Origin: JBJHDF01 sp050486405
GTDB lineage: Bacteria; Pseudomonadota; Gammaproteobacteria; Pseudomonadales; Cellvibrionaceae
Assembly: GCA_050486405.1 (NCBI GenBank)
Contig: JBJHDF010000012.1
Span: forward strand, 1-64,000
Length of the DNA: 64,000 nt
Direction: 5' to 3'
In this document: in pieces, positions 49,082 through 58,681 of the stretch
Layout of the letters: the number at the start of each line of letters is the position of its first letter
Numbering within the stretch: position 1 is the first letter of the stretch
Position numbers and translations under genes: made by a program
The notes under the pieces: generated by a model
Told to the model about the DNA's origin: nothing
Databases searched by the model: none
What the model saw: only the letters and a program-made list of their open reading frames with translations

Positions 49082-50543
49082 CCCTGCTCAGCATTTCCGC
49101 GTGAGTAGGCAGACTGGCAGCAGTATGCGCCACCGCCGCCAGAATACGCTTGTTCAATTGGAGACCTTGTTCCATGGGTTCGCTATTCAGGACCGGGTCG
49201 TAGTGTTTCGGCTTTATGCCCATGCCCAGTAGGAAAGCCGTCCATATCTGAGGCTTGATAACGTCGTGCTCGTAAAACGCAACCCGACCGCGGTAGCGGA
49301 AGAGTTCCAGACTGTGCGCCAATGATTCCGGCAGTTCCTCGGACTTTGCCCGACGCCAGAAGGCATTGGCCGGCGTTGCCGCCAGGTGATAGTGCGCGAT
49401 ATGAAAATCCCGGATGCGCTCCAACTCCCCCAGGGTAATGCGGTTGTACAGGGACGCGTTGGGCGCCATTGGCCCGCCAAACGGCAGCAGGTCCAGCAGG
49501 CGGATGGCGGCGGCCTGGGCCAGTTGCAAATGGGATATCGCCATAGGCAGCGGTGAGCCGGCGGCGGCTCCGACAGCCACACAGTTCCCCGTCCAGGGCG
49601 CGCTCCGGTAACCGGGAGTGATTACCTGCGGCTCGGCACCGTTCCGCAGCGGATCGGCAGACTCGCCGTCCGTCACATGCTCGCTGTGATACAGCCGGGT
49701 ACAAGCCAGGCTGCCGCGCAAGGGCACCTGATGTAACCAGCCGGCACCCTCTGGGGCCAAGGTATCCATGGGCGCGGGTGGTTGATCACTCGGAATCTTC
49801 CAGGTCAACAGCCGATCACAGGGCAACCAGCGCTGCCAACTGTGGAATTTCACTTGCAGGGCGTCCTGAATCAAGCGGGCGCGACTGCCGGTGGCATCCA
49901 CCCATAGGTCGGCCTCCAGTTGCCGGCCATCAGTCAGAACCACTGCGCTGATAAATCCACTGGCGGAGTCCAGCACCACATCCCGAATATCGCCTGCCAG
50001 CGCACTGACGCCGAGCGCCGACGCAAGACCTTGCACAACCCCCGCATAACCCTCGCCGTCCAGATTCAAACCATAGGCCAGGGTTGAAAGAATCGAAGCC
50101 GGGTCCGGCACCGGCCTGGCAAAACGGCTGTGGCGGGCGGCCGTCGCCGCCAGGGAAAAGGCATCATAGGGCGCCTGTTCCGCGTCCGCCAACCAGGCTC
50201 GGGCCAGACGCTGCTCAAAGCCACCAAAGGGCGACGGCTTGCCAACCTCCCCGAAGGGCACGACGAAATCACCACCATCGCCGTGCCGATAGCGGGTCCC
50301 CAGCTTGAAGCCGGCACTGCTGCCGGACATCATGTGAGACTCATGCACACCGAGGATATTGAGCAGCGGGACAATATTCGGCGACGAAGACTCAGCCGCC
50401 TCCATGGTATCGACCTGTGGGGTTTCAATAACCTGGATAGCGATCGGTTGCTGTTTCAGACCCCGGGCCAGAATTGCCGCCAGAGTCCAGCCCACGCCAC
50501 CGCCGCCGACAATCGCGATGCGCTTGATAGTGCGCTGCGTCAT
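49062..50543 (-). CDS. Divergent tryptophan-halogenase-like flavoprotein (probably not a halogenase)
   Basis: 493 residues, homologous along the whole length to its two neighbours. The FAD motif (AIVGGGGVGW) and the Lys at position 80 (SAGFKLGTRY) are kept. However, the GEATIP segment reads AESSSP, the WxWxIP motif reads GWLHQVP, and the FLEPLEST segment with the catalytic Glu is replaced by GAAAGSPLPMAISHLQ. It therefore likely binds FAD without the halogenation chemistry, or has a new role. It is the third of three consecutive family genes; the ATG overlaps the preceding stop by 4 nt, so it is co-translated. The 3' end overlaps the convergent GH43 gene by 20 bases. Confidence 0.85.
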   Translation of the reverse strand: MTQRTIKRIAIVGGGGVGWTLAAILARGLKQQPIAIQVIETPQVDTMEAAESSSPNIVPLLNILGVHESHMMSGSSAGFKLGTRYRHGDGGDFVVPFGEVGKPSPFGGFEQRLARAWLADAEQAPYDAFSLAATAARHSRFARPVPDPASILSTLAYGLNLDGEGYAGVVQGLASALGVSALAGDIRDVVLDSASGFISAVVLTDGRQLEADLWVDATGSRARLIQDALQVKFHSWQRWLPCDRLLTWKIPSDQPPAPMDTLAPEGAGWLHQVPLRGSLACTRLYHSEHVTDGESADPLRNGAEPQVITPGYRSAPWTGNCVAVGAAAGSPLPMAISHLQLAQAAAIRLLDLLPFGGPMAPNASLYNRITLGELERIRDFHIAHYHLAATPANAFWRRAKSEELPESLAHSLELFRYRGRVAFYEHDVIKPQIWTAFLLGMGIKPKHYDPVLNSEPMEQGLQLNKRILAAVAHTAASLPTHAEMLSRVTRQRR

Positions 50544-52096
50544 GGACTCCGGGCTCCATACAAACTCAGCCCGGCGGCGGGGTAACGCCGGGGCGAACTG
50601 CCAATGGCCGCCAGCGCCTGCTGGTGTTCCTCCATACCGGCCACAACGCGGGCCACGGTGTCCCGGTGGGCGTACAGGTATTTTCTGAGTTCAGCTACCG
50701 TCGAGAAGGCGTCTATACGCCGGTCATAGACTCTCGGCACAATGCCCTGCCCAGTCAGCACCGCCAGCCAACTGGGCGTTTTGAACAGGCCCTTTTCGTA
50801 CACGGATATCTGCGCCGACTCACGAAACAGTTCAATCCTGTCCCGCAGGCTGTCCGGAATGCTCATGGTGCGGCAGTAGCGCCAGAAGCCGCTATCGTCA
50901 CGCTCGGTGGCCTTGTAATGCAAAATGATAAAATCCCGCACGCGCTCATACTCAGTTTGCAGTTGCCGGTTAAACTCCCGGGTATTGACCGGCGCAAAGG
51001 ACTTGTCGGGGAAAAACTCCAGTAATTTGAGAATACCTTGCTGAATCAGGTAGATACTGGTGGACTCCAACGGCTCCAGAAAGCCGCTGGACAAGCCGAT
51101 AGCCACGCAGTTTTTGTTCCAGCTTTTTTTGCGCCTGCCCGCCACAAAGCGCAGGAAATTCGGTTCTGCAAGAGCCTTACCCGGCAGATTTTGCATAAGA
51201 GTTTGCGCCGCTTCGGAATCACTCATGCTGTCACTGGCGTAAACCAGGCCATTGCCGGTTCGGTGCTGCAAAGGGATGGACCACTGCCAGCCCGCTGAGC
51301 GGGCCACGGCCCGGGTATAGGGCAAGGGGAGATCCGGGTTATCGGCAGGCAGGGCAACCGCCCGGTCGCAGGGCAACCAGTGACGCCAATCCTCGTAACC
51401 CGTTTGCAGCGCCCGCTCGATCAGCAACCCCCGAAACCCGGAGCAGTCGATAAACAGATCGCCCGATATCCGGGCTCCATCATCCAGCAACAGCGTTTCA
51501 ACAAAACCGCTGTCCGGCGACAGTTGCACATCGCTGATCTTGCCTTCGGTGCGCCTGACGCCCCGCCGACACGCGTATTCACGCAGGAATTGCGCGTAGA
51601 GTGACGCGTCCAAGTGAAATGCATAGGCGTACTCGGACAGCGGATTTTCGGGGTCTTCCACCGGGTAGGCAAACTTTCCCTGTAGCGCCGCCATTGCCGC
51701 AACGGCGAATTGTTCCAGGGGCACATCGTCACCCTGCGCTTTCAGCCGCAACCAGTAGTGATGAAATTCAACGCCGCTGATATCGTGACCGAAAAACCCG
51801 AACGGATGAATGTACCGGTCGCCCAGTCTTCCCCAGTCGGAAAACTGAATGCCCAGCTTGTAGGTGGCCTGAGTCCTTTGGATAAATTCATTTTCATCCA
51901 CCCCCAGCATGGCGTTGAACTGGCGTATATGGGGAATGGTCGCCTCGCCAACACCGACCGTGCCAATCTGCTCGGATTCAACCAGCTCAATCGCCATGAT
52001 TTCCGGTGGGAAAAACCGGCTGAGCGCCGCAGCCGTCATCCAACCCGCCGTGCCACCGCCGACTATGACTACTTTTTTTATCGCAGCGGTGTTCAT
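50540..52096 (-). CDS. Flavin-dependent tryptophan halogenase family protein (xylan locus, second)
   Basis: 518 residues from ATG 52096 (MNTAAIKKVVIVGGG), whose spacing to the FAD motif agrees with its paralogues; a longer reading adds 12 residues. GGGTAGW (13-19), GVGEATIP, catalytic K80 (QATYKLGIQF), GWQWSIP (WxWxIP) and SSGFLEPLESTSIY (catalytic Glu) are all intact. A flavin reductase is not encoded nearby. It lies 11 nt after the stop of the first halogenase and overlaps the third gene by 4 nt. Confidence 0.9.
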   Translation of the reverse strand: MNTAAIKKVVIVGGGTAGWMTAAALSRFFPPEIMAIELVESEQIGTVGVGEATIPHIRQFNAMLGVDENEFIQRTQATYKLGIQFSDWGRLGDRYIHPFGFFGHDISGVEFHHYWLRLKAQGDDVPLEQFAVAAMAALQGKFAYPVEDPENPLSEYAYAFHLDASLYAQFLREYACRRGVRRTEGKISDVQLSPDSGFVETLLLDDGARISGDLFIDCSGFRGLLIERALQTGYEDWRHWLPCDRAVALPADNPDLPLPYTRAVARSAGWQWSIPLQHRTGNGLVYASDSMSDSEAAQTLMQNLPGKALAEPNFLRFVAGRRKKSWNKNCVAIGLSSGFLEPLESTSIYLIQQGILKLLEFFPDKSFAPVNTREFNRQLQTEYERVRDFIILHYKATERDDSGFWRYCRTMSIPDSLRDRIELFRESAQISVYEKGLFKTPSWLAVLTGQGIVPRVYDRRIDAFSTVAELRKYLYAHRDTVARVVAGMEEHQQALAAIGSSPRRYPAAGLSLYGARSP

Positions 52097-52107
52097 GACG
52101 CAGCTAG

Positions 52108-53622
52108 CTAATAGACTTTTTCGGCCGCACAATGCTCGGCGATAAATTCCTCGTGCCTGGGCATATATTCGACGGACTTTTCGATGACAGACTTGGTGTG
52201 CTCGAGTCGATCGGCAATCTCCGCCGGCGACAGCACATCGACAATCGGATGATAGCCTTTTGGACGCAAACCCTGTCCATACATGACTTCAAACCAACTC
52301 AAATCGTTGAACAGCTCAGTATGCTCTCTGAAAATTCGTCCATTACAACGAAACTGATCGATTTTCTGTTGCAGCGCAATGGGAATATCCATGGTCCGAC
52401 AGTAATTCCAGAACGGTGAATCGTCCCGTTGCGTAACGTGATAGTGACAGATCAGAAAATCCCTGATGCGATCAAACTCGAAATGAGCCTGGCGATTGTA
52501 GTCTTCAATATCCTGCTCGTCGAAATTCCTGTTGGGAAAAAAAGTCATCAACCTCGCCAGTCCAGATTGCACCAGATGAATACTGGTGGACTCCAGCGGC
52601 TCCATAAAACCACTGGCAAGACCCAGTGCAACGCAGTTCTTGTTCCAGAACTTTTTCCGCTTGCCCGTGACAAAGCGCAGGGTTTTTGGCTCTGCCAGGG
52701 GCTGACCATCGAGGTTTTTCAGCAGTATATCGGTCGCTTCGTCCTCACTCATAAACTTGCTGGAAAACACATGGCCATTGCCGATGCGATGCTGCAAGGG
52801 AATGCGCCACTGCCAGCCCGCCGCATGGGCAGTTGATCGGGTGTAGGGCGTGGGTGGCCCAGCGCTTTCGCAAGGCACGGCAATAGCCCGGTCGCAGGGC
52901 AGCCAGTGCGTCCAGTCCTCGTAGCCCGTTTTCAGGGCCTGTTCTATCAGCAGGCCGCGAAATCCTGAGCAGTCGATAAACAACTCACCGGCCACGCGTT
53001 CACCGCTTGCCAGCACTACCGCCTCAATAAAGCCGTTATCGGGGTTCAACTGGGTTTCAACCACTTTACCTTCGGTGCGCGTCACGCCCTTTTTGGTGGC
53101 ATATTCTCTGAGAAATTTCGCGTAGAGTGCCGCGTCGAAATGAAAGGCGTAGGCAATGTTGGACAGCGGCGAATTCCCGGCTGGAATGGAGCGCATGAAT
53201 TTGTTCTGGTAGGCTGCCATGGCGGTCAGGGTGTAAGCGGTGATATCTTCCGCCTCGCCCAGTTGCCGCATTTTCAGCCAAAAGTGGTAGAACTGAACAG
53301 CCTCCATATCCCGGCCAACATCGCCAAAAGCATGGATGTAGGAATCACCGATTTGCCCCCAGTTGCGAAACTCGATGCCCATTTTGAATGTGCCTTGAGT
53401 TTTGCGCACAAACTCGTCTTCATCGAGATCCAACAAGCGGTTAAACAGTTGTATCTGCGGAATGGTGGCCTCGCCAACACCCACGGTGGGAATATCCTCC
53501 GATTCGATCAGGCGAATGTCGCAATAGTTGTTTCTGAGGATTTTTGCACAGGCGGCGGCGGCCATCCAGCCAGCTGTACCACCGCCCACTATGACGATTT
53601 TTTGAATGCGATTATCAGACAT
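52108..53622 (-). CDS. Flavin-dependent tryptophan halogenase family protein (xylan locus, first)
   Basis: 504 residues. ATG 53622 (MSDNRIQKIVIVGGG) is chosen because it gives the same N-terminus length as the paralogues; a reading up to 53697 would start inside the upstream terminator. Intact signatures: GGGTAGW, GVGEATIP, K80 (GTFKMGIEF), GWQWRIP and ASGFMEPLESTSIH. It is closest to the second gene (shared FDA-LYA-FLREYA segments). It is the first gene after the TonB receptor, from which it is separated by a strong bidirectional terminator (53682-53717). I see no good promoter in the 60 bases between. Confidence 0.9.
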   Translation of the reverse strand: MSDNRIQKIVIVGGGTAGWMAAAACAKILRNNYCDIRLIESEDIPTVGVGEATIPQIQLFNRLLDLDEDEFVRKTQGTFKMGIEFRNWGQIGDSYIHAFGDVGRDMEAVQFYHFWLKMRQLGEAEDITAYTLTAMAAYQNKFMRSIPAGNSPLSNIAYAFHFDAALYAKFLREYATKKGVTRTEGKVVETQLNPDNGFIEAVVLASGERVAGELFIDCSGFRGLLIEQALKTGYEDWTHWLPCDRAIAVPCESAGPPTPYTRSTAHAAGWQWRIPLQHRIGNGHVFSSKFMSEDEATDILLKNLDGQPLAEPKTLRFVTGKRKKFWNKNCVALGLASGFMEPLESTSIHLVQSGLARLMTFFPNRNFDEQDIEDYNRQAHFEFDRIRDFLICHYHVTQRDDSPFWNYCRTMDIPIALQQKIDQFRCNGRIFREHTELFNDLSWFEVMYGQGLRPKGYHPIVDVLSPAEIADRLEHTKSVIEKSVEYMPRHEEFIAEHCAAEKVY

Positions 53623-53681
53623 TGAGGAAGACAGACTCTTGACAGGGGATTGAACCATCTTAACACAAGGTTCAGGGCGAC

Positions 53682-53717
53682 AAAAAAAGCGCGCCACCTC
53701 GCGGTGACGCGCTTTTT
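53682..53717. terminator. Bidirectional terminator between receptor and halogenases
   Basis: A nearly perfect hairpin (AAAAAGCGCG with CGCGCTTTTT, plus CACC with GGTG nearer the loop) with A7 on one side and T5 on the other. It lies about 20 bases after the TonB receptor stop on the minus strand. Confidence 0.9.
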
Positions 53718-53737
53718 ATACAGCTGCGTTGCAACGC

Positions 53738-56700
53738 CTAGAAGCTGGCCCGCAGCACCAGTGCCACCCGACGGTCCTGAGTAAACCAGGAGCGGCCGGC
53801 CCGAGTACCCTGGCCATCCAGTTCCATGATCGTCTTGACCTGGGTGTTGAGCAGGTTGTTGGCCTGCAAACCGACCCTGATGTTGTCGTTGACATCATAG
53901 AACAGCGAACCATCCAGGAAACCGGCGGCATCGTTCCAGATGGGGTACTTACTGATCACATCCCGGGTGGTCAGCAGGTAGCGGGAACGCCAGTTATAGG
54001 CCAACCGGAAGGACCAGTCTTCCTTCTCATACATACCAACGATGTTGAAGGTATGTCTTGACTGGCCTTGCAGGGGCACCTGGTCAAAGGTTACCCGGGC
54101 ACCGGTATCCACGGACTCCCCCTCAAAATCAATGGAGTCGTCACCGGCGTTGGGTACGCCCTTGGAGTCCACCCAGGTATAGTTGGCCTGGAAGCCCAGA
54201 CCGTCCCAGGGTGCTGGCAGGAAGTCGTAGAATTGCTGATAGGCAATCTCGAAACCGCGCAGCGAACCGTCGCCACCGTTCTCAGTGCCCGTCACCTCCA
54301 CCGTCCGGGTCTCGCCGGTTGAGGGGTTGGTGATCTCCCGCGGGAAGGCGCCGTGGATAAAGAAGTTGCTCAAATCCTTGTAGAACACGGTACCGGTCAA
54401 GGAGCCCACGGGCGCGAAATACCACTCCAGCGACAACTCGGCCTGGTCAGACTCCATGGGTTGCAGGAAGGGGTTGCCCGAGCTGCCATCCCAAAGACTG
54501 ATGGAGGCGGACTGCAAGCCGCGCGCCACGGTATCGTCGTCCGGATCGAAATCGGGGTCTTCGGTTTCAATCTCGGGGAAGTTGCGGTTGATCCTCGCAC
54601 CCAGGTTGGCCTGGTTTCTGACCAGTTCCATATCCGGATAGGCGATGGCCCTGGCAACACCCACCCGCGCCTGCAGATCATCGGTCAGATGGATTCGCAC
54701 GTTCAGGCTGGGCAGTATGGCATCGTAGCTGTCGCTGTGATCCAGGAACTCCGCAAAATTGTTGCCGAACCGGCGATCGCCCACCGGGAGATAGTTGATG
54801 GCGTCGGAAGCCCAGAGGTTATCCTGGACGAAGTCCCGCCAGGTTTCGTAGGTGCCATCTTCGATCATGGGTTCCGCGTACGCAAAGACGGCGTCGAAGT
54901 TCAACACCTCCGGCAGGTCCAGACCACTCGGCACCGGGTTATCCGGCAGCAGGTCCGGGAACTGGATGGAGCCGATAGCCCGGCGATCCAGCTTCACGTA
55001 GCGCAGACCGGCATTACCGTCAAAGCGGAAGCCACCGACCTCGGAACCGAAGTCAACCCGCACATAGATGGCCTGGTTTTTCTCCGTGGTGTCGTAGACA
55101 TCCGACGGCAGGAAGAAGGTGCCGGGAATCACGCCATCGCGCTCCCATACCGGCTCCCAGCTTTGACCGGGCGCCACCAGCAGTTCCCGAGCGCCGCTGG
55201 CCACTTCCCGCACCATTTCGTCGGTGGGGTGCAGCATACCGCCGCCGGGAACATCAAGCACGCCGCCGCGGTGAAGATTGGACCAGTCCACAAACTCGAA
55301 GGGCTGATGGGCAACCACATCCCGATCCGCCCAGTGAATATCCTGTTGCCATCTCGGCCCCAGGCCGCCCCAGTCCCAGCCGGTGGAACGCACAGTCTGT
55401 TCGCGCTCGGCGTAGCGCACACCGGCTTTGATTGAGCGAATCAGATCCCCTTCGAAGTGGTGAGTGCCGTCAAAGCGCAGGGCGATGGAGTCGCCCTCAG
55501 AGCGCTCGTAGTGGTCCATGGCCGACTGCCAGTAGTAATTGGCCGGGGTCTGGAAGTAGTTGGCGTCGCCCATGGGGTCGTCGGAGAAGCCGGGGAAGAA
55601 CGGCGGGTTCGCATCCGGGTCGGCGCCATAGAGCTCCGGATTCTCGTCGCGCAGGCCATTCCAGGGCTCGATCAGGCGCAGGCTGGGCGTGGAGCCACGA
55701 GTGTCGTAGTCCTGAATGGCGTGCACCGCCATCATGACGGTGACATCATCGTCGCGGGTGACCGCCTCGATATACTGGATATCGGCGGAGAACTCCCACT
55801 GGTCGGTGGGGGTCCAGCGCACGTTTAAGGCGTAGTCGTCGATGATGGTCCGGGTGTCTTTCCAGCGGGTGTCCGTCTGGTAGATATGGCCCCACTGGGG
55901 CACCGGCAGCGGGTTGGACGTCCACTCCCGCGGCACTCTGTCCAGGTGGCCGTCGGCGGTGCGCCAGCCATCGGTGTCCACCATCACGCCGGCCTGGAAG
56001 ATGCCGTCGTCGTCAAACAGAAACTCGGTGCCAGTCAGAGGACGGGTGCGACGGATATCCTGCTCGGCACCTTCGTCGTAGTAGCCGCCCTGGTACTTCA
56101 TGGCGTTCTCTGTCCAGGACAGGCGGGCATCGGAGCGCATGAACTGCAGCGTGGTCAACAATGTCTCGTCCGGGCTCTCCCACTGCAGGGCGCCGGCAAA
56201 GCCACGACGCTCGCGGTCGTCGAACTTCATGGACATGTTGGAGCCGTTGGGCATCCAGATCAGGTTGTCACCGCCGTCGACAAAACGCTCGGCGCCGGGG
56301 ATTACGGCGGCGTCGTAGCGGACATAGGCGTCACTCTGAATCATGTGGGACTCGCCCTTCAGCGAGGAGTAGGCCACGTTGAGCAACAGGCCAAATTCAC
56401 CGGCGTCGGTGCTCCAGCGGTCACTGTAGAGACCGGAAATGGTGGGTGTCGCCTCGCGGGCCAGGTCACCCCAGGAAACGTCGCCGGAGACGGAGATCAG
56501 CCTGCCATCCTGGTCGAAAGGACGACGGGTGCGGAGGCTGACGGTGCCACCGATACCGCCCTCGATCATATCGGCGGTCTGGCTCTTGTACAGATCGACA
56601 CCACCCATCAACTCAGGCGGCACATCCTGAAAGTTCAGGCCGCGACCGGAGTTGGCGGTGAAGGAATCGCGACCGTTGAATTCACTGCGGGTAAAGGTCA

Positions 56701-57073
56701 GACCGCGGATAACCACACCGCTGCCTTCCACCCCAAAATGGTCCGGGTCATCGACACCGGCGAACCACTCAATGGATACACCGGGCAGACGCTGCATGGC
56801 CTCCAGCACACTGCGATCCGGCAGAGCACCTATGTCCGATGCGGTAATGGAGTCCACAAAAGTGTCAGCGTCGCGCTTGATGTCCTGGGCATGCTGCAAA
56901 CTGGAGCGCATACCGGTTACATAGATTTCCTCTACGGGAACTATTTCCTCGTCACCACCCGTCTGTGCCAGCAGCGGCGAGCTGATCGCCATCACGCACA
57001 TCGCTAGGGTGGATTTTTTGAACAGAACGCTGGGAGCAACCCCAGCACGTTTAGTTTGCTTGCGGTCTACCAT
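53738..57073 (-). CDS. Large TonB-dependent receptor (xylan-oligosaccharide type)
   Basis: 1111 residues, among the larger outer-membrane receptors of the Xanthomonas/Caulobacter class. A signal peptide (to about residue 36, ending SSPLLAQ) is followed by the TonB box EEIYVTGMRSSLQHAQ, then the plug (GALPDRSVLEAMQRLPG, VVIRGLTFTRSEFNGRD, GGIGGTVSLRTRRP) and a long barrel that ends RRVALVLRASF with a terminal aromatic. I use ATG 57073 (MVDRKQTKRAG) with AAGGGG 6 nt before it. Its place in the xylan cluster suggests xylooligosaccharides as cargo. The terminator that follows suggests higher expression than the halogenases. Confidence 0.92.
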   Translation of the reverse strand: MVDRKQTKRAGVAPSVLFKKSTLAMCVMAISSPLLAQTGGDEEIVPVEEIYVTGMRSSLQHAQDIKRDADTFVDSITASDIGALPDRSVLEAMQRLPGVSIEWFAGVDDPDHFGVEGSGVVIRGLTFTRSEFNGRDSFTANSGRGLNFQDVPPELMGGVDLYKSQTADMIEGGIGGTVSLRTRRPFDQDGRLISVSGDVSWGDLAREATPTISGLYSDRWSTDAGEFGLLLNVAYSSLKGESHMIQSDAYVRYDAAVIPGAERFVDGGDNLIWMPNGSNMSMKFDDRERRGFAGALQWESPDETLLTTLQFMRSDARLSWTENAMKYQGGYYDEGAEQDIRRTRPLTGTEFLFDDDGIFQAGVMVDTDGWRTADGHLDRVPREWTSNPLPVPQWGHIYQTDTRWKDTRTIIDDYALNVRWTPTDQWEFSADIQYIEAVTRDDDVTVMMAVHAIQDYDTRGSTPSLRLIEPWNGLRDENPELYGADPDANPPFFPGFSDDPMGDANYFQTPANYYWQSAMDHYERSEGDSIALRFDGTHHFEGDLIRSIKAGVRYAEREQTVRSTGWDWGGLGPRWQQDIHWADRDVVAHQPFEFVDWSNLHRGGVLDVPGGGMLHPTDEMVREVASGARELLVAPGQSWEPVWERDGVIPGTFFLPSDVYDTTEKNQAIYVRVDFGSEVGGFRFDGNAGLRYVKLDRRAIGSIQFPDLLPDNPVPSGLDLPEVLNFDAVFAYAEPMIEDGTYETWRDFVQDNLWASDAINYLPVGDRRFGNNFAEFLDHSDSYDAILPSLNVRIHLTDDLQARVGVARAIAYPDMELVRNQANLGARINRNFPEIETEDPDFDPDDDTVARGLQSASISLWDGSSGNPFLQPMESDQAELSLEWYFAPVGSLTGTVFYKDLSNFFIHGAFPREITNPSTGETRTVEVTGTENGGDGSLRGFEIAYQQFYDFLPAPWDGLGFQANYTWVDSKGVPNAGDDSIDFEGESVDTGARVTFDQVPLQGQSRHTFNIVGMYEKEDWSFRLAYNWRSRYLLTTRDVISKYPIWNDAAGFLDGSLFYDVNDNIRVGLQANNLLNTQVKTIMELDGQGTRAGRSWFTQDRRVALVLRASF

Positions 57074-57337
57074 AGCCAACCCCTTAATTTTATTATGAAA
57101 ATTGAAAGCTCAAGCGAAGCAGTGTCAATTCATTGGTTCTGCCGTTATTTTCCCCATTCTTACAATGGGCGCAGTTAACGCTATCATGCTATAACTCAGC
57201 CCGGGGGCTGTCAATCAATTTTCTTGTCAGGCTGACCATATCCTAAAGGGGTGCTGTTGGCGTCTGTTTTCACCTTCTAGGCCGCCCCTTCGGGGCTCCC
57301 GTCGGACAGCATTTTTGACTATTTTTTCATCAATCTC

Positions 57338-58639
57338 TTATGGGCGAGCCCGAAAGGGATGCCGCAAAACGATGGTTTCCACCCTATCAGGGCCGGTGGA
57401 AATAATATCGACCGGCGTGGCCATCAATTCCTCAAGGCGCGCAATATAGGCCCGGGCGTTGGCGGGCAACTCCTCCAGGGTGCGGGCGCCAACCGTGGAG
57501 TCGGACCAGCCGGGCAATTCCTCGTAAACCGGTTTCAAGGCACCCCAGCCCTCGGCGTCGTATGGTATGCCGGCATCCTCACCCCGCTGATTGCGGTAAC
57601 CGACACAGATTTTCACGGTATCCAGGCCATCCAGCACGTCCAGCTTGGTCAGGCAGACCCCGCTGACGCTGTTGATGCGGTTGGCGTGGCGCACCGCCAC
57701 GCTGTCGAACCAGCCACAGCGGCGCTTGCGGCCAGTGGTGGCGCCGAACTCGTGACCCTTCTCACCCAGGTGCTGACCCACGGCGCAGTCCAGTTCGGTG
57801 GGAAAGGGGCCGGAGCCCACACGGGTGGTGTAGGCCTTGGTGATGCCCAGCACATAGTCCAGGTACAGGGGGCCAAAACCGGAGCCCGTGGCGGCACCAC
57901 CGGCAGTGGTGTTGGAGGAAGTAACGAAGGGGTAGGTGCCGTGGTCAATATCCAGCAGGGAGCCCTGAGCACCCTCGAACAGAATATTCTCGCCCCGCTC
58001 CCGGGCACTGTGCAGCATGTCGGTGACATCGGCCACCATGGGCTTGAGTTCTTCGGCCCAGGCCAGCGCCTGATCCAGGGTGGCCTGATAGTCCACCGGC
58101 TTTGCCTTGTAGTACTCAGTAAGCATAAAGTTGTGGTGTTCCATCACTTCCTTGAGTTGCGCGGCAAAGCGCTCCGGCGCCAACATGTCGCCCAGGCGCA
58201 GCCCGCGGCGGGCCACCTTGTCCTCGTAGGCCGGGCCTATGCCACGGCCGGTAGTGCCGATTTTCGCTTCGCCCCGGGCCGCTTCCCGGGCCTGGTCCAG
58301 CACCACATGATAGGGCAGGATCAACGGGCAGGCCGGCGACAGGCGCAAGCGCTCACGCACCGGCACGCCGTTGCGCTCCAGCTCGGCGATTTCCTTGAAC
58401 AGCGCTTCCGGCGACAGCACCACGCCGTTGCCGATCAGGCAGGTGATGCCTTCGCGCAGGACGCCGGAGGGAATCAGGTGCAGGACGGTTTTCTTGCCGT
58501 CGATCACCAGGGTGTGGCCGGCGTTGTGCCCTCCCTGGAAGCGGGCCACCAGGGAGACCTCTTCGGTGAGCAGGTCCACCACCTTGCCCTTGCCCTCATC
58601 ACCCCATTGAGTCCCCAGAATTACGACGTTTTTGCCCAT
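57338..58639 (-). CDS. purA: Adenylosuccinate synthetase
   Basis: PurA joins IMP and aspartate with GTP in the first step of AMP synthesis. The 433-residue sequence has GTQWGDEGKGKVVDLL (GTP P-loop and catalytic Asp), GGHNAGHTL (catalytic His), IGTTGRGIGPAYEDK and TTGRKRRCGWFD. The start MGKNVVILG is typical. It lies 42 nt after hisZ in the same direction, a common gammaproteobacterial order (hfq-hflX-hflKC-hisZ-purA). Confidence 0.98.
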   Translation of the reverse strand: MGKNVVILGTQWGDEGKGKVVDLLTEEVSLVARFQGGHNAGHTLVIDGKKTVLHLIPSGVLREGITCLIGNGVVLSPEALFKEIAELERNGVPVRERLRLSPACPLILPYHVVLDQAREAARGEAKIGTTGRGIGPAYEDKVARRGLRLGDMLAPERFAAQLKEVMEHHNFMLTEYYKAKPVDYQATLDQALAWAEELKPMVADVTDMLHSARERGENILFEGAQGSLLDIDHGTYPFVTSSNTTAGGAATGSGFGPLYLDYVLGITKAYTTRVGSGPFPTELDCAVGQHLGEKGHEFGATTGRKRRCGWFDSVAVRHANRINSVSGVCLTKLDVLDGLDTVKICVGYRNQRGEDAGIPYDAEGWGALKPVYEELPGWSDSTVGARTLEELPANARAYIARLEELMATPVDIISTGPDRVETIVLRHPFRARP

Positions 58640-58681
58640 AACCGTTTTGCGCTCTCTAAACTGATTTGATGTTTTCTACAC

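Noticed and set aside
57080..57337. Palindrome AGTTA-N14-TAACT before the large TonB receptor as a third xylose-regulator site
   Set aside because: The half-sites and spacing do not match TTATAGT-N7-ACTATAA, so it was not counted as the same operator.
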